DNA of 64,000 nucleotides from Pipra filicauda (taxonomy: Eukaryota; Chordata; Aves; Passeriformes; Pipridae), in assembly GCF_003945595.2 (NCBI RefSeq), contig NW_024104529.1, forward strand, positions 496,001 to 560,000, written 5' to 3'. Below are positions 1-13,900 of the stretch, one piece after another. How positions within the stretch are numbered: the first letter of the stretch is position 1; every line of letters starts with the position of its first letter. The translations under genes and the position numbers were made by a program. A model generated the notes under the pieces. That model was not told the DNA's origin. It searched no databases and saw only the letters and a list, made by a program, of their open reading frames with translations.

Positions 1-706
1 GCCAAACTAGACTGTAACAATTTACTGTTGGAGAGTCTAGGTAGGAAAGATAATTGTAAGGTTTTTGCTGACCAGTCTGACTTCAAACTTGATTGTCCTT
101 GTTGGCACTGAATAATCAACCTGATGAGATGCTTTTGGACGGGAGGGAAATAAAGCACCCCACGGTGACTAACTCTACACTGAGCCTTTTAAAAGTCAGA
201 CATCACTGTTACTTTGCTGTTCACTGACAAAATGAGAGGGCGTTGCTCCTGTGTGTTGTGTTTTACAGCCTGTCTGCAAACATCGACATGGAGGTGGGAT
301 TAGCTGGGTGAACGTTTTCCCCGTGTCGATCATCTCTGAAACATTGCTCACGTATCCCAAAGACAGTTTAAACTTGCATCTGTTGTCGAAAACTAAGTGC
401 AATTTATTTTAAAAGCCTTCATCCTGGCTTTAAGTGCAAGGATTCCCAAAGCAGAATTGTTCCTGAAGTGAGAAGTCTGATATAATGCTGTACTTTCTTC
501 TGCTCGTAAAGCTGTTGGAGCTTGCAGTGCTCAAAGGAGAGAATCAGAGAACAGTTTGTGCTTGTACCTTCCTATCACTGTCTGGTTTTGTTATTTCCTC
601 CCCCCACCCTGTTTGGTAACTCATTGATCAAAAACATGGTGAGTGAGGAAGATGGTCACTAGCTTAGAGATACCTTGATTAGTTCTTATAGTACAGTAAC
701 ATTACC

Positions 707-1920
707 TGTCATGGTTTGAGATAGCCCCAACATCCAATTCCCTAGCTCCATTCCCCCTCCCACATCTCAACCTAATGTGAGATGGGTTTTTCCAGACAAA
801 ACACACCAGACTCCAAAGTGGGGAAAAGGGAATATATTACAATGACTGTACAAATAAATATAACATCACATTATACACATGATCACAAACTATCTCTACC
901 ATGACATATAGTATTTACAATGATCAGATCTCTTCTCCCCTCCAAATAAAAGTCCAGCAGGGAAAGAAGGACAGATCCCTTTCAGTCCTTAAACAGCAGC
1001 ATCTTCTGAGGCAGCAGGTTTCTTCTTCTCATGCATGCAGCAGCTGATAGCTGGCTTTCTGCCAGCATCCACGAGGGAGGTATTCAAGCTCCCCCGGCCC
1101 CATCGCCTCACAACCGAGGGGTCTTCCGTGGTCTTCGTAACCCCAGACAAGGTCGTATCACCACGTCATATCACGAAGACACAGGGGGTTCTTCGTGACG
1201 GTCTGGTATCTCTTGCAGGGCCTCTGTGCCCTGTCTCTCAGGCTGCCACCGTGGCAGCAGTGCGAGGGGGGGGAAGCCAAGGTCAACTCCCCCTGCATTC
1301 CTCTCGGAGCTCTCTAGCTCCTTTCTACAGTGCATGTCGCACTTCAAGGCTCTTTCAAGTAAGAGTCCATCATCTTCCTCCTTCCAGGAGGTCTCAAAGG
1401 AGTTTTGGGGATCTGGTATCAGTCTTACCCCCAAGAACTCTGTAGCTCTCAGCTGCTGGCTCTCCTTTTCCTCGACTCTCCTTCCAGGAGTCTCCTCTGC
1501 AGTGCTGCATGTTGCTTCTGCTGCTTCTTCAGTTCAGGTTCTTATCTCTGGCTCTCTGCCACTGTTTCTCTGGTCAGCGTCGGCTGCTGCTCTGTGCCCA
1601 TGGAGAAATCATCTCCCGGCATACTACAGGCACCTAGCCCAGCTTTATGCTGTTCCAGGTCCCTGCAGCCCCCAGCCAGGGGCTGGGAGGGGGCCAGAGG
1701 CCCCAAGGGGCTCAGAGCCCCTACCTCGTGGCTCTACAACATGGCCACCTCTCCTACAACAACCAAAACTACAACCCTTCTTTTCCGGTCTGGTTGTGAT
1801 ATGTTTACATTTCTGCAGGAGCGCCCATTGGGCAGAATTTCAAAACTTCCAGGGGTTTCCACCCCTTGGGGTCTACCACTTCTGTTAGCCTCTGGGGAAA
1901 ACAAGGTTCAAACCACTACA
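707..1920 (-). mobile_element. Solo LTR of an endogenous retrovirus, with TSD
   Basis: The element reads TGTCATGGTTTGAG at its left end and GGTTCAAACCACTACA at its right end, giving TG...CA termini with imperfect inverted repeats. It is flanked by a perfect 5-bp direct repeat TTACC (702-706 and 1921-1925). One extra A could stretch this to 6 bp, depending on where the last base is assigned. Length is 1214 bp with no gag/pol/env sequence inside, so it is a solo LTR left by LTR-LTR recombination. The minus strand begins TGTAGTGGTTTG, close to the start of the plus-strand LTR at 32541, so I assign it to the minus strand. A 5-bp duplication and these termini fit an ERVL-like family; the family name is not determinable here. 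The open frames inside it are by-products. Confidence 0.85.
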
Positions 1921-4900
1921 TTACCCTAAATTGTAATATAATAAACCCCCATAATTTAATTTTTAGCCTTTGTGCTCTTACAATTCACTTCTTTCTGCTA
2001 ATCTCTTTTTTTCCCCCCAGATCAGGATTTTGTTCTAGAACACGTGGTTTTCTTTATGTCTGAAGCATGTAGCTCAGTTGCAGTATATTTAGTATTAGAC
2101 TGTTTTAGAAGCTGACCTATTCACATTTTTCAACAGCAAACCACTTACTCTTCACTTGGAAGACAATATATGCACAGAAACACAAAATACATATTTTACA
2201 TGACTGCTTTGGCAGTCATTAATTTGCTGTAGATGCAATATAAGCACCGTTGGTTTTACTATTCTACTTCTAGAACTTTGAGTGGTAGTTTTTCTTGTCT
2301 AACAGTTAACCTTCAATGCTTAAGACAATAGGGATTTATATTTGTATAACGAGAAGAATGTGGACTGGGCAAATCACCTTTCATTTGCATTTGGAAAATG
2401 ACCTTTCTGAAAAGGCACACAGTTCTTTTGTATCTTCTGGTTTCTTAGCCTGTTAATATATTACCAGTGAAGCATATTGGTGTTAACAGAATTCTTCTCT
2501 CAAAAATACATCTTTGGTTAACCACCACAGTGTGCATTATCTGTTTTTGAGAGCAAAACCTACCCCTCAAACTACTATATTAATGTGTGGGTCTCTAAAG
2601 AAAAAAAAAAATTGTTGCGGGTCAAAAGGGAGCAAATTAAGTAGCTTTTAGCATGGTATTTTTGACATTAAGTTACTAATACAACTGCATGAATAAGATG
2701 GGTAGAGATTCTGCTTGTTGTCAGTCTTGACTTGTTGTGTAACAGGATATTCCCAGAGTTCTCTAAGTACCAAGTATAACTGAGGAAACACTTGGGAATG
2801 AGAAGTCCAGATCTTATCTCGTCAGTATCTGCCAAGTATAAAGTTCATGGAAGCCTTTTCCTCTGTACAATGGGGAGGTTTGGTTTTTGAATGCTCTAAG
2901 AGGCTTCAGAAATACACTTCTGGATTGTAAGATTAGCAGAATTGTTTGAAAATCAAGGACCTTAAGGCAAAAAATTGAGATGTAAATAACTTAAAATGAT
3001 CAAAAGCAAAACGCCCAGCTGTCTGTGGAAGAGATAAGACATGTTTACTTTTACTTCAGGAGTTGGTGTTATGTGGTTCCACTTGTTACTTTGCTCAAAT
3101 TGTGGTGTTTCTGTAGCATTTCCTTGGGAGAGGCAGGACCTTTAGGCTCATCTGTGATGACACTCTTAGGCTCCAGGATGTGTCATGATTAAATAGGAGC
3201 CTTTGGGTTTTGAACTTCGCTTGTCTCTCTAGAATGGCACAGATTAATGTTCTACATAGTGTGACCCACAGCAGTGTGGACACTTTTTTTTTTTTTTAAT
3301 GCCATCCATGTGAATGTGTGGTTACGTGCAGTGTGATTTGTGTTTCATGTACAGACAGCTGAAAAATGGAGTTTTCCTTGGAACAAGCAGAAGCATTTTT
3401 TTATTTGGGACCACTATTTTAAATGTTAGTTTCCTATAGCCAGTTATTTTGATGTTGACAGTGCTCCAAAAATACTGACAGAAGATACTCCTTAGAGCAT
3501 GGTTGTGGATTTTAACTTGTGAAATCCTCTGAAGTCTCTAGGGGACTTGATGTAGGGTGAGAAGCAAAGTTGATAAGGTGTGCATCTAAATGGAAATCCA
3601 TTTATTGACAATTCTGAGGACACTAGTCACACAGCTAAGTAAGTAGGTAAATAAGAGAGCTGGTGACTTTTTACTTACATTTATGGAAGCCAAGAAATTA
3701 GGTGTCAGGTGCATATGTAACTTAACCTCATGACAAAATTAAACACCTCATTTTAGGTTTGTAATGTTCCTGTTAATCTTGTTCAGCACATCATCTGCAT
3801 TAAATTAGTGATGTCTTTTAGGACCTCTCAGAAGTATCCTAAACTGAGAGGATCACGTTGCTCATGAAAACTGTATGTGTAGGGTGTAGTACCTCCAGGA
3901 GCAGTAAGTGTAAACGACTTTTTGGAAAACAAGAAAGCTCATAAGTGTCTTTCTCTGTCTTCTGCCAATTACCTTTATTATGTGAACCCTTTTAAAGCAT
4001 AATCACCTAAACCAGAGTTTATGCTATGCGACAGTTTTTTGAACATGCATGTAGGTATGACCTTTCATCTTTAAACCTAAAAAACCTGTGGACTTAATTG
4101 TGGTTTTGCTCCCCTGCTTTGTAAGTAAGTTTATTTGTGCATGTACTAAATCAAAACAGAAAATATCTGCTGAAAACTAGACTTGGTTTGACCTTTTTTA
4201 AAAAATGAAAAATAGCAAATCAGTCAGATGGTTTCTTCTGGCATCTCTAATCCAGCTGTCAGTCCTTGCTGATCATTACAAGAAAAACCCAGTTTAGTAC
4301 AAGGCCTGAGTCATGCCAGGCTGTCCGAAGAGCTGTGTGAGAAGTGGCCGTGGTCGTTCCCAATTCGTTGGCTAGTTCTCGGTGTTCAGTTGTGCTCCTG
4401 CCTGATACCACGGCTGGCTGATGTGAGGCCACAAATCCTCTGCTGCCAGTGGCAAGCAGTCATAGCAACAGAGAAATCAGAGGCTGGTTCAGGTAGATTT
4501 GAAGGAAGATAACTTATCTGAGGTTTAAATAAGTGTGAGGGGTGATGAAATGTTGCCATTGAGCTTGAGCTAAGAGCTAAGTGGAATACTCAAGTTCTAT
4601 ACTAAGGGTTGCTCCATGTTGGAGGCAATCAGTGTTTGCTCTTTCTCACGTGGAGGTGTTACAGATCCCTCCTTTCAGTTCCTCGGTGTGAGTGTTTGGA
4701 AGACATGAGCTCACCTGCTGAGTGTTCTGCACACGTGGGTCAGGTCAGTGAGTCAGGAACAGGAAGGAGCACAGGGGCTGTCAGGACTCTGTTACAGCAG
4801 CAGTCAAACATGTGTGTTCAAATCCAGCAGTGAATAGGTGGTCATGCAGGGAAGTGACTAAGAGTTTTATAACAATTTCTATTCATGATATGTTTTCTAT

Positions 4901-7110
4901 GTGCTTTCCAGTACTAGCTTTTTGAAATTTTCTGTACTGCAGGGTTTCTTGGGCATTTTGACTCTCTTTTGAGCAGGATTTGTGAGCCAGTGGGGATTTT
5001 CCTCTTCTGTTTTGTTTTTTCAGTGACATGTCGATGATATCTCCAGGCTTGTGTCCTTCTGTTAAAATATGCCTAAGGCATATTGGGTTTGTGTCCAGCA
5101 GCACGAGGGAAGCTGGCTGGTCCTGGACACAGGTTTTGGGCACCTTCTCTAGGCGTAGGCACAGACTCTTCTAGCGAGGTTCCTATGCACGTAAGTAGCT
5201 TCTCCCCAAGCGCTTCTACACTCTGTGAGATCTGTATGTGATCAGGAGGTGAGTTGATTCACAGGATTTATGTACCAGTAGTGCCTGGAGAGCTGTGTTA
5301 GAGCACTGATGCAGCTTGTCCGTGTGAAAGAGTTTCCAGGCTGGCTCATTAGAGAGAGCAGTCTGAATTTTGCTTCAGGACTTGTTTTTTAGCAGTACCT
5401 TGTTCCAGATTGCTACAGGCCCCTGAGAGAGGGCTGTTAGAGCAAACATGCAGTAGGTTTGTTGCTGGGCAGTGGAACTTGAGAGACTTGTGTTTGTATC
5501 TTGCTGAGTGGTGAACTGCCCTACTACACTGCAAGCTGTGAGTTGGAAATTCAAGGGTAATTCTTGTTGAAGGAGGTAACATATCTAACGTGTGTTTAGG
5601 TACCAAGGTAATGATTAATTAAGAGCACTCTCTGATCTTTATTGTGTTATGTAGTGTTTTGTAGTAGCAACTAGAATTAGAAACAGGCAACCTAGAAAAT
5701 GCTATGAAGGTTTACAGTGCTCTCAACTCTTTGAGTGTATGGAGAAAGCAAACGGGTTCTGAGGAGGATGCATTTATAGGTGAATTTTGCTCTAGGTAAT
5801 GGCAGGAAAGGAAAACCCTCATGTTGGATGCAAAAAAAATTTCTCTGTGTACAAAATGGGTTAAAACTTTGAATGTTCTTTTGGCATCTAAATCTTGTTT
5901 TCTCTGAGAGAAGCCTGGTGAGCCCCTGTGAGTAAGTGATCAGTGTTACTGCTGTGTCTTGCCTGTAAGTCCGTCAGCAGTTCCACACAGATTCCAGTGA
6001 GAACATCCCTCACAGAAGACAATTTTTTCCGAGTTTTTTGTTGTGCTCTTTGTAGACTTCTTTCAAGGTTCAAACAGGGCTGTTTCCATGTTGAGACAAC
6101 CTGAAGAGTATCTGGCAACAGGTTCCCTAATTTGGGGTAAGTCAATAAATATTCCATAAACATGAGTGGATAGGATACACATAACGGAGCCTGGAGCTCT
6201 GCATCGGTAGACAGGTTTGATTGTCTCCTATCAGACGGCTCACAATTATTATATTTAGGGCCTATTAAATAAATGTTCCTGGCATAGAAAAGTCCCACTT
6301 TTTAGCTGGATTGGGAGGGATGTAACTTTTCCCCTTAAAACTTTAAGGTGATTTCTGACTCCCTGAGTAATTGCATTGCTGTTGGTTATGTTGTGCTTTG
6401 GAAGAATCTGGCAGTTGCTTTGGAGAATTCCAGCTTTCTAAGGTGGAAATTAATAGCTGCCTTGCTCTGCTCAAGAATGTGCTTTATTCAGATCTGTCAG
6501 TGCTTCTGGGTCTATTCTTTAAGTGTTAAGACTTTTTTCCTTTGGCTTTTGGTGCTACTCTCTATATAAGAATGCTGTGAGGATTTTAACAGACCTATTT
6601 CTGATTGCATTCCTGCCTTTTGGTAACTGTAATCTGCTGAAGGAATTGCTGAGTACTGTTAGCAGATGTGTTCTTTTAATAGGATTCATGTGAATTTTTT
6701 TTTTCTCCCCTGCCCCTTGCCCAAGGTGGAAGAAAAAGAAGGCTAAATTTGGTGTGGGGTTCAGGAGCTTATCCTCACGCTCCCCTGTCCCTGTAGCAGA
6801 CTAACATTTTGGTCACAGTGTAGTCTTTGTTATTACTCGAATACATAGCCTTGTGCTGTAGATTGTTGTGGTTGGTATTGTGTAACTGAATGGCAGAATG
6901 GAGCTAAATTCTGTCAGGTACTGGACAGAAAGACTTTTTCTAGTGTAGTGCTTTTCAAAAAAAACATTCAGGACAAAAAGGCCAGGGTGAACTTTTGTTT
7001 GTGTGGACATGTGAAAACGGAGGCAGTTTAGTCTGGAACTTACGACCCAGTTGGAACGCTGGGGGGGGAAGTTGGCAAGGCATGGCTTGAAGGCCTTGCT
7101 TTTTTGGCAG

Positions 7111-8125
7111 TGTCTTGGGTTTGTGTGGCATGGTTTTGGTAGCAGAGGAGTTACAGGGGTGGCTTCTGTGAGAAGCTGCTGGAAGCTTCCCCCATCTCTG
7201 ATGGAGCCAATGCCGGCCAGCTCCAAGATGGACCCACTGCCGGCCAAGGCTGTGCCCATCAGTGACAGTGGTAGCACTTCTGGGATAACAGATTTCAGAA
7301 GATGAAGCAAACTGCACAACAGCAGACAAAATAGTGAGAATATGTGAAGGAAAGAACTCTGCAGACAACAGGGTCAGTGGGAGGAGTAGGAGGAGGTGCT
7401 CCAGATGCTGGAACAGATTCCCCTGCAGCCTGTGGTGAATGAAGACCATGGTGAGGCAGCTGTGTCCCTGGAGCCCATGGAAGTTCATGGTGGGGCAGAG
7501 ATCCACCTGCAGCCCTTGGAGGACCCCATGCTGGAGCAGGTGGATGCTCAGAGGAGGCTGTGACTCCATGGAAAGCCTTTGCTGGGTCAGGGTTCTGGAA
7601 GGAGCTGTGGCCCTGTGGAGAGAGGAGCCTGCGCTGTAGCAGGTTTGCTGGCAGGACTTGTGATCCTGCAGGGATCCCACACTGGAGCAGCCTGTTCCTG
7701 AAGGATTGCACCCCGTGGAAGGGTTCCACGCTGGGGCAGTTTGTGAAGAACTGCAGCCTGTGGCAAAGGCACACGCTGGAGCAGTTCATGGAGGATTATT
7801 ACCTGTGGGAGGGACCCCATGCTGGAACAGGGGAAGAATGTGAGGAGTCTTCCCCCTGAGGAGGAAGGAGTAGCAGAGTCCAACTATGATGTACTGACTG
7901 TAATCCCCACTCCCCTTACCCTATGCTGCTGGTGGGGGAGGAGGTAGAGAATTTGAAGTGAAGTTGAGCCTGGGAAGAAGGGATGGTGGTGGTGGAGGGA
8001 AGATGATTAAGATTTACTGTTATTTCTCATTATCCTACTCTGATTTGATTGGCAATAAATGAATTTTTCTCCCCCAGCTGAATTAATAATTGCTTGTGAT
8101 GGTAACTGGCGAGAACTAACCACAT
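7111..8125 (+). mobile_element. LTR-retroelement-derived block with ~45-52 bp internal repeats
   Basis: The segment matches, from memory, a high-copy bird LTR family. It starts near TGTCTTGGGTTTGTG, contains a long GC-rich middle, and ends with a CT-rich part and AATAAA at 8054-8059. Between 7531 and 7829 the motif CTGGAGCAG (or a one- or two-base variant) recurs at 7531, 7582, 7634, 7682, 7731, 7776 and 7821. Spacings are 51, 52, 48, 49, 45 and 45 bp. The open frame at 7560-7859 shows the last units as 15-residue repeats (STLGQFVKNCSLWQR, then HTLEQFMEDYYLWEG). I could not find a target-site duplication, so the ends, especially the right one, are approximate and the copy may be truncated. 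No intact retroviral gene is present. Confidence 0.7.
7531..7829 (+). repeat. Degenerate tandem repeat, 45-52 bp period
   Basis: Seven copies of a CTGGAGCAG-centred unit lie inside the LTR-derived block. The last units are exactly 45 bp apart, and the earlier ones are 48-52 bp apart and more diverged. Confidence 0.75.
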
Positions 8126-10968
8126 TTATTTTTTTGGGGTTTTTTTTCACCCCGAATAGGATTCTTACAGGTACTCCTTACACCTTATTTTGAGCGTGAG
8201 GGTACCACAGAGATGCACAGGATTTACAGTTTAGTGCAAAACTGGTTAGCCTTACCACTTGGTAGCCAAAAAAAGGAGAAAAATAATTCGAACTGTTTAT
8301 CTTTGATGGGAGTGGCTTAGAAGTGCATGAGTAGCGCACAGTCTAAGCAAAAATGCTTTTCCTTTCCCAGTGTGTGCCAACTGAAATCTCAGTGGACGTG
8401 TTGTTAAGGCTGTGGCCATATCTGCCTTTTTACAGCCAAGAACAGCCAAAGATTCAAGTGTTTGTTCTCTAGATTTTTGTTCTGCTATTTAGTTGCCATT
8501 AGCAAACTTCCCTTAAAATGAAATCTTGCTTTGACTAAACTTGCTAAGCCATACATGGAATAGTAATGATAGTTCATCTCGAAGCAAAATGTGGCTGCAC
8601 ACATTAGCAAGTGTCTGGCTCTGTATCTGTGCCAATATCTTCAGTCTGTCAGTGGGTGGGCAAATGGGTGTCATCTCTGTTATCACACTTGGTAAGGAAA
8701 GGGAGCTCAGTGAATGGCATTGTCTCCAAAGTATATGATACTCAACGAGTTTCCTGGATTGCTTTTACTATTAGGCAAGGGCCAGGACTGTTCTCTTTTT
8801 GCATTTCAGAGGAATGAAAGAATAAAGTGCCAAACACTATTCCTTGCTTTGGGCAGTTCTTTGGCAATGTGAACAGACCGAAGCCTTAAATGCACTGTTG
8901 GTTTAATGGGTTAGTGTTCTGGGAGTCTGGATGCCAAGTAGTCCTTTTGAGTGACTTGGTGGCTTTCATTTGTGTCTTGGTTTCTTTTAGGTCTTTTAGG
9001 TGCCTGATTTTTCTGTTATCAGTCAGATGCAAACTCAGTTGCTTTGCTTCAGAAATGAACTTTTCAAGGAGTTGTTCACTTTAAAGCTTTTAAAACTGTG
9101 AGCCCATAGATTATGTGACAATACAGGCAGTGGGTTATGTTTTTTAAAAAATACAGCTATATGGATACACAAATAACATCGTTTCATTCAGATTTAAAGG
9201 CTCTTTGATACATTTTTTTTCTTTGTATTTCGATTTTGATCTCCTGGTATATTTGAGAAACGTTTCTCTTTAAATGAGGGAAAAGGCCTGTAGAGGAAGT
9301 GGCTGTACCAAAAAAGGAATGTTAGTTGCTAAGTCCAGATGAAAAACTGAAATAGCTGGGCTTACAACTGGCAGTGAAATTACATTGGTAAACAGGATTA
9401 TCCATATACCTACTAGTAAAATAAAGTAGACAACATCCTACTCGGCTGAAATCTCTTTCCCTCTGTGGAAACTGGCTTTGTTTTTATCTGTGTGCTGATG
9501 TCAAGTGTGAAATAAACAGCCCTTTTAAAAATAACAACTCAAGCTTTTAAATTTGAAAAGCCACGGAGTAATTGGGCACATCCTTGAAGTGTGTTGTGCA
9601 GTTACTGTTGAAATACCAGAGGATGGGTGTGCTTCTAATGTGTAGAGTAGGTGTTGCTGACAGCTTTGAGATGTTAGAAGGTAGGGATGCAAACAGGAAA
9701 ATGAGTGGAGCACGGTGGGCTGTTAACTCTGTGTTTCTGCCCCGGTCAGCTGCAGGGAGCTCTCTTTTGCCAGTGCTCTGATCTGTCGTGTATAGATTGA
9801 GGGTAAAAGCCAATTTGCTGACCTTCAGCTACGCTCACTGTTGACAAGTTGGCTTTTCTGCTGTAAAATTGCCTGGTAGCTTTAACTAAGGTTCGAGGAC
9901 TTTCCCTTGAGAAGGAGGTAGCAGTGCCAGTTGGCAGCAGCATCCTGCCACACTTTCAAGGTCAGCCCTGGCTGGAAGGAGATAAAAACTTCACTGCTTC
10001 CTATTATTACTGGCTAAATGTGCTGATGTTTCGTTTCAATCCTATCTGCCCACTTGTAGCGTTCAAGTGGCAGTTTTTCCAACACTTTCATGTCGCAGCA
10101 GTGCTGAACAGTAATGATATGTGGTATCTGTTCCTTGGTTTTTAAGTGACTTCTACAAGAATTCTTTAAAAGAAAAAGTGACTACTAAGACAGGGGCTTT
10201 TTGAACTCCTGATTTGACAACTATTAAGTAACACCAAGATTTACTAGATGGGAAAAACCGGCTACCTTTATTGTGCTTGTCTTGTGCTAGTGTTCTCATG
10301 TAACTTAAGGTCATCTTTAGCTTTATGACCATCTTACTGTTACTATAATAAGCTTTGTGCTTGAAGATCAGTTGTTTCTGAAGAAGTATTCTCCAAGTTC
10401 TGTTTTGTCCCAGTTCATGTTTATATACTGTTTTTTTAAGGGTGACACATTCAGAGGATAAATTGCTGTTTAAACTTAAAAATACAACTTCTTTTTTTTT
10501 TTTTTTTTAATCGAAGCGATGCTACCTGACAGTCCAGTGAGTGGAAAAGTATAGATGAAAAATCTGTAAAAATGAGAGACAAATGGTTTCTCTTTCAAAT
10601 GCTTCATCACAAATGTGATAGCACTGCCAATGTGGAAAGAGACTTTTGGTGTGGACAAACTGCAGGACTGGTTTTACTTGTAGCTGAACCAGAACAGGAA
10701 CTGGTTTTACATTATCTATTATCGAAGGTCTTACAAAACAGTTTCTCTTGAGGGCATGCAGCCTTTTCTGTTCATGTTGTTCCAGTTTTGCTTATCATGG
10801 AACTTCCTCCAAAGAACCTATAACACAGTGGGGTTTGGGTTTTTTTTTTTTCAAGCTAGATAACAGGATTTTTTAATCAAGTTGGCTGCATTACTCTAAT
10901 GGTGTATTGTCACTGTTTTGTCACCTACAGTATAACAGATCCTGAAAACTCTCTCTGTTTTACAATAG

Positions 10969-13900
10969 GCTGGTGTTTGGGATGCTGTATCCTGCATATT
11001 ACTCATACAAAGCTGTGAAGACAAAAAATGTGAAGGAATATGTAAGTCTCATTCCTTTTAACTGTTTAATCACATGCCTCTGCTGACATACATCTGTGAT
11101 ATTTTCATTATATAGTGCAATAAATCATTTGAAAGCTTGACTGATCTTAGTGTGTGATGCAACACCTGTGTGAACCTAGTGGCAATCCTGTGATTTTTGT
11201 TTGGAGGGCTAAAGTTAAGGTGTCTCAGACTCTTCACAGTTTCACATGCTGAAACATGTCCAACACACTATGCTGTATATGGATATTTTTAGGAGGATTT
11301 GAGGATTTTTAACATAAACCTTAAAGTCTTGGCTGCAGTTTGGCCAAATGCCCAAAGTAATGCACTTTTGGGCATGGGGTAGAATTAAAGTTTCCTAATT
11401 CTGCATGAAGTATAAGGAACAACAAATTGATTCTCAGTGACCACTAAAAGAGTTACAGCAGTTTGCCATTGTGTGGAGCTCAACAGAGAATTCAGAAACC
11501 TACCTGAGAAAAGGGTAGCTCTCCTTAATCTGTTGTTCCTCAAAGAGGAGAAAAAATATAACCAGGGAAGGAAAAAAGACTTGGTTAAGGTCGTGTGGAG
11601 AACAGTAGAACAGACAGAAGAGAAAGATGGAGAAAAAACACAATTATAGTTTTGAATTAAGCTATTAAATTAATTATCTGTCAGTGTGAGCAGTGATGAG
11701 AACCACAAGAATGTTACCCATTTGCAGTTACAAGGAGCTTTGGTCACTGAGTTCCTTCCCTCTTTTAAGAGGCAGCCTGACTTGATTTCTGCAGCCAACC
11801 TGTGTTCTGTCCTGGCTCTTGTCTTTCCCTGGGCTGCCTGACTCAGGGTGGGCAGAGCCAGAAGTTCCCCTGGCTCAGCTGTGACCTGAGGCTGCTGTCT
11901 GGGTGTGTGATGTCTCCAGTTTGTACTTGGTTGGAGTAGTAGAATGCAGTAGGTGTTGTTCCTCCCCTTGAATGTCTTAATGTCTGGTCACTCCATCAGG
12001 GCTCCAGAGTGGACATCATATTCTGTGTAAAAGCTGATTAGAACTTATTTGTGCAGCTAGAGTTGGTGCCTGCCAGAGCTAAGTTTATGGGAGGAAAAAA
12101 ATCACCAAAACTAAGAAAAGAATTCCCTTCATCTCATGCTTACTTTACCCTGTCAGGACAATCTGTAATGCAAAGAATTTATAATCTGCTTTTCCTTCCT
12201 GCTCCTTCAAAAGGGATCCACAGGCTAAGTAGGGGATACCAGTTTCCTACTCAAATAAAGGAAATTTTTAATTTAAAAGGTTACCATTGCCTCTTGCAAT
12301 ATATTTTCTAGAAAAAGAACAGTAATATTTGTAGAATACTGAGATTTTCTTGCTCATCTCAGTTGTTACACTTGCATACAAAATGTTCATTGGGCTGAGA
12401 TGAATGAGACCCATCACAGTGACTTTTTCATTAGCAGGGAATGCCACTGGCTCTCAGGGAATTACCTCTCCATTGCTGGTGGGGTCAAGTGTCCAAATAG
12501 GTCTTAGGGATGATCCATGGTTCTCCATTTTCCCAACTGGGTCATTTTCTTTCGCAGAGAGTGTGCAGCCTTCCAAATGGCACAGGTCTGCTGCCAGTCA
12601 CATCATGGCCCAAGAACACTTCCTTTCCAGGGTTACCTGTGGCTCAGGAGCCATCTGTGTTTGTTGCTGGATTATAAGAGCTTTGTAACAGTGCTATTTT
12701 TTTTTTTTCACTCAGTCACTGCTTCTACCAGTGAAAACAAACAAACAAAGAACAGACATCTCGACTTGAGTAGATCATGCTACAGCAAACTGTTCAAAGA
12801 TTATTTGTAGGAGAAAAAAGTGTTGTGCTGATTGTGGTAATTTAAAAGGCTTATGGACTCAATGTTACAAATAAGGATCTGTGCCTTTGAGGAGATTTAT
12901 TTGTTCTTGTAATTACTCTGATTTAATGAGGTTGACTAAGATACTTGAAGTTTTTTCACTGTATTACACCAAAGCACTTGTAATAGGCGTCTGAAATGTA
13001 GTTTAGAAGGCTGAACAGACCAGCCTTCTTAAATCCTGGCTTCAAAATCCTGACTTGAAAGAATGTGCTTCAGCCAGAGCCAACAAAGATGAGCTTAGCA
13101 CTCAGATGGCAGAAAAAAACCCTTCAACAAAACAAATCTGTAATCACCCTTTTAACATGAAAAGCAAAACTCATTCTAAGCTTCTGTAACTTCGTCTTTG
13201 AGAATTAAGTAGATGATAGTCTTCTGGGTGGTGTAAAATCTGACCTTCAGTTTTTCATGTTTGTTTTTCTTTCCCTGGTATGAAAACCACTTCGAGTCAC
13301 TCAGGTTTGTTTATCGAGGATACCTTGGTACCTGATGCATTAGTTGTACTTGAATATGATTTGTTTTTTATAGAATATTGGCCCAGACCTCAGCAGGGCT
13401 CCTGGCAGATCTCAAATGCCCTTCTGCAGAGCATTTCTAGCTGTTCCTAGCAGTCCAAGAGAAATTCCACTTTCACTGTTTTCCTAATTGAACAATTAGA
13501 TGTTGATTAAAAAAAGAATAGCATGAATAAAATATATTGGAAAAAAAATCAGTCTTGCATGGCATCTTAAAAAATTGCATTGCATTATGCTTAGGTTGAT
13601 GGGGCAAGGTGAGATTTAATTTTATTTTTATTGAGGTGTTGACTGTGGTTCATGGAAGGGTCACCAGTCTAAATATCACATGGCCTGTCAGCAGTGACTT
13701 CAGCTGTTGTGTAGGTTTGTCTTAGTTTATTCAAGCTTGAAATATCTAAATCCTCTGAGAGACTGAAGTGAAGAATGTCATCACATGACTGAGTTTCTTT
13801 TCAAATTGAAATGCAGGAAAGCATTTAAGATAAATGGGTCTCAAGTTCTGACAAAGGAAGTGGTTTTAAACCATAATGCACAGCTCTGAAGAAGGCAGCA

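Larger units (their letters stand above)
1..10968 (+). other. REEP3 intron 1 (3' part)
   Basis: Everything before the first coding exon is inferred to be intron 1 of REEP3, because exon 2 opens mid-codon at 10969 after the acceptor TTTTACAATAG. The intron contains a solo LTR (707-1920) and an LTR-derived block (about 7111-8125), which account for the larger open frames near 1.0-1.9 kb and 7.0-7.9 kb. The rest (1-706, 1921-7110, 8126-10968) is AT-rich unique sequence with short poly-A/T runs, for example 3283-3298 and 10491-10509. I see no exon in it. Confidence 0.75.

Noticed and set aside
1035..1929. Overlapping open frames of 87-220 codons on both strands
   Set aside because: They lie wholly inside the solo LTR and show no gag, protease, pol or env motifs.
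6955..7883. Minus-strand frames of 98-241 codons
   Set aside because: They largely overlap the antisense of the LTR-derived block and its tandem repeat, with no independent domain.
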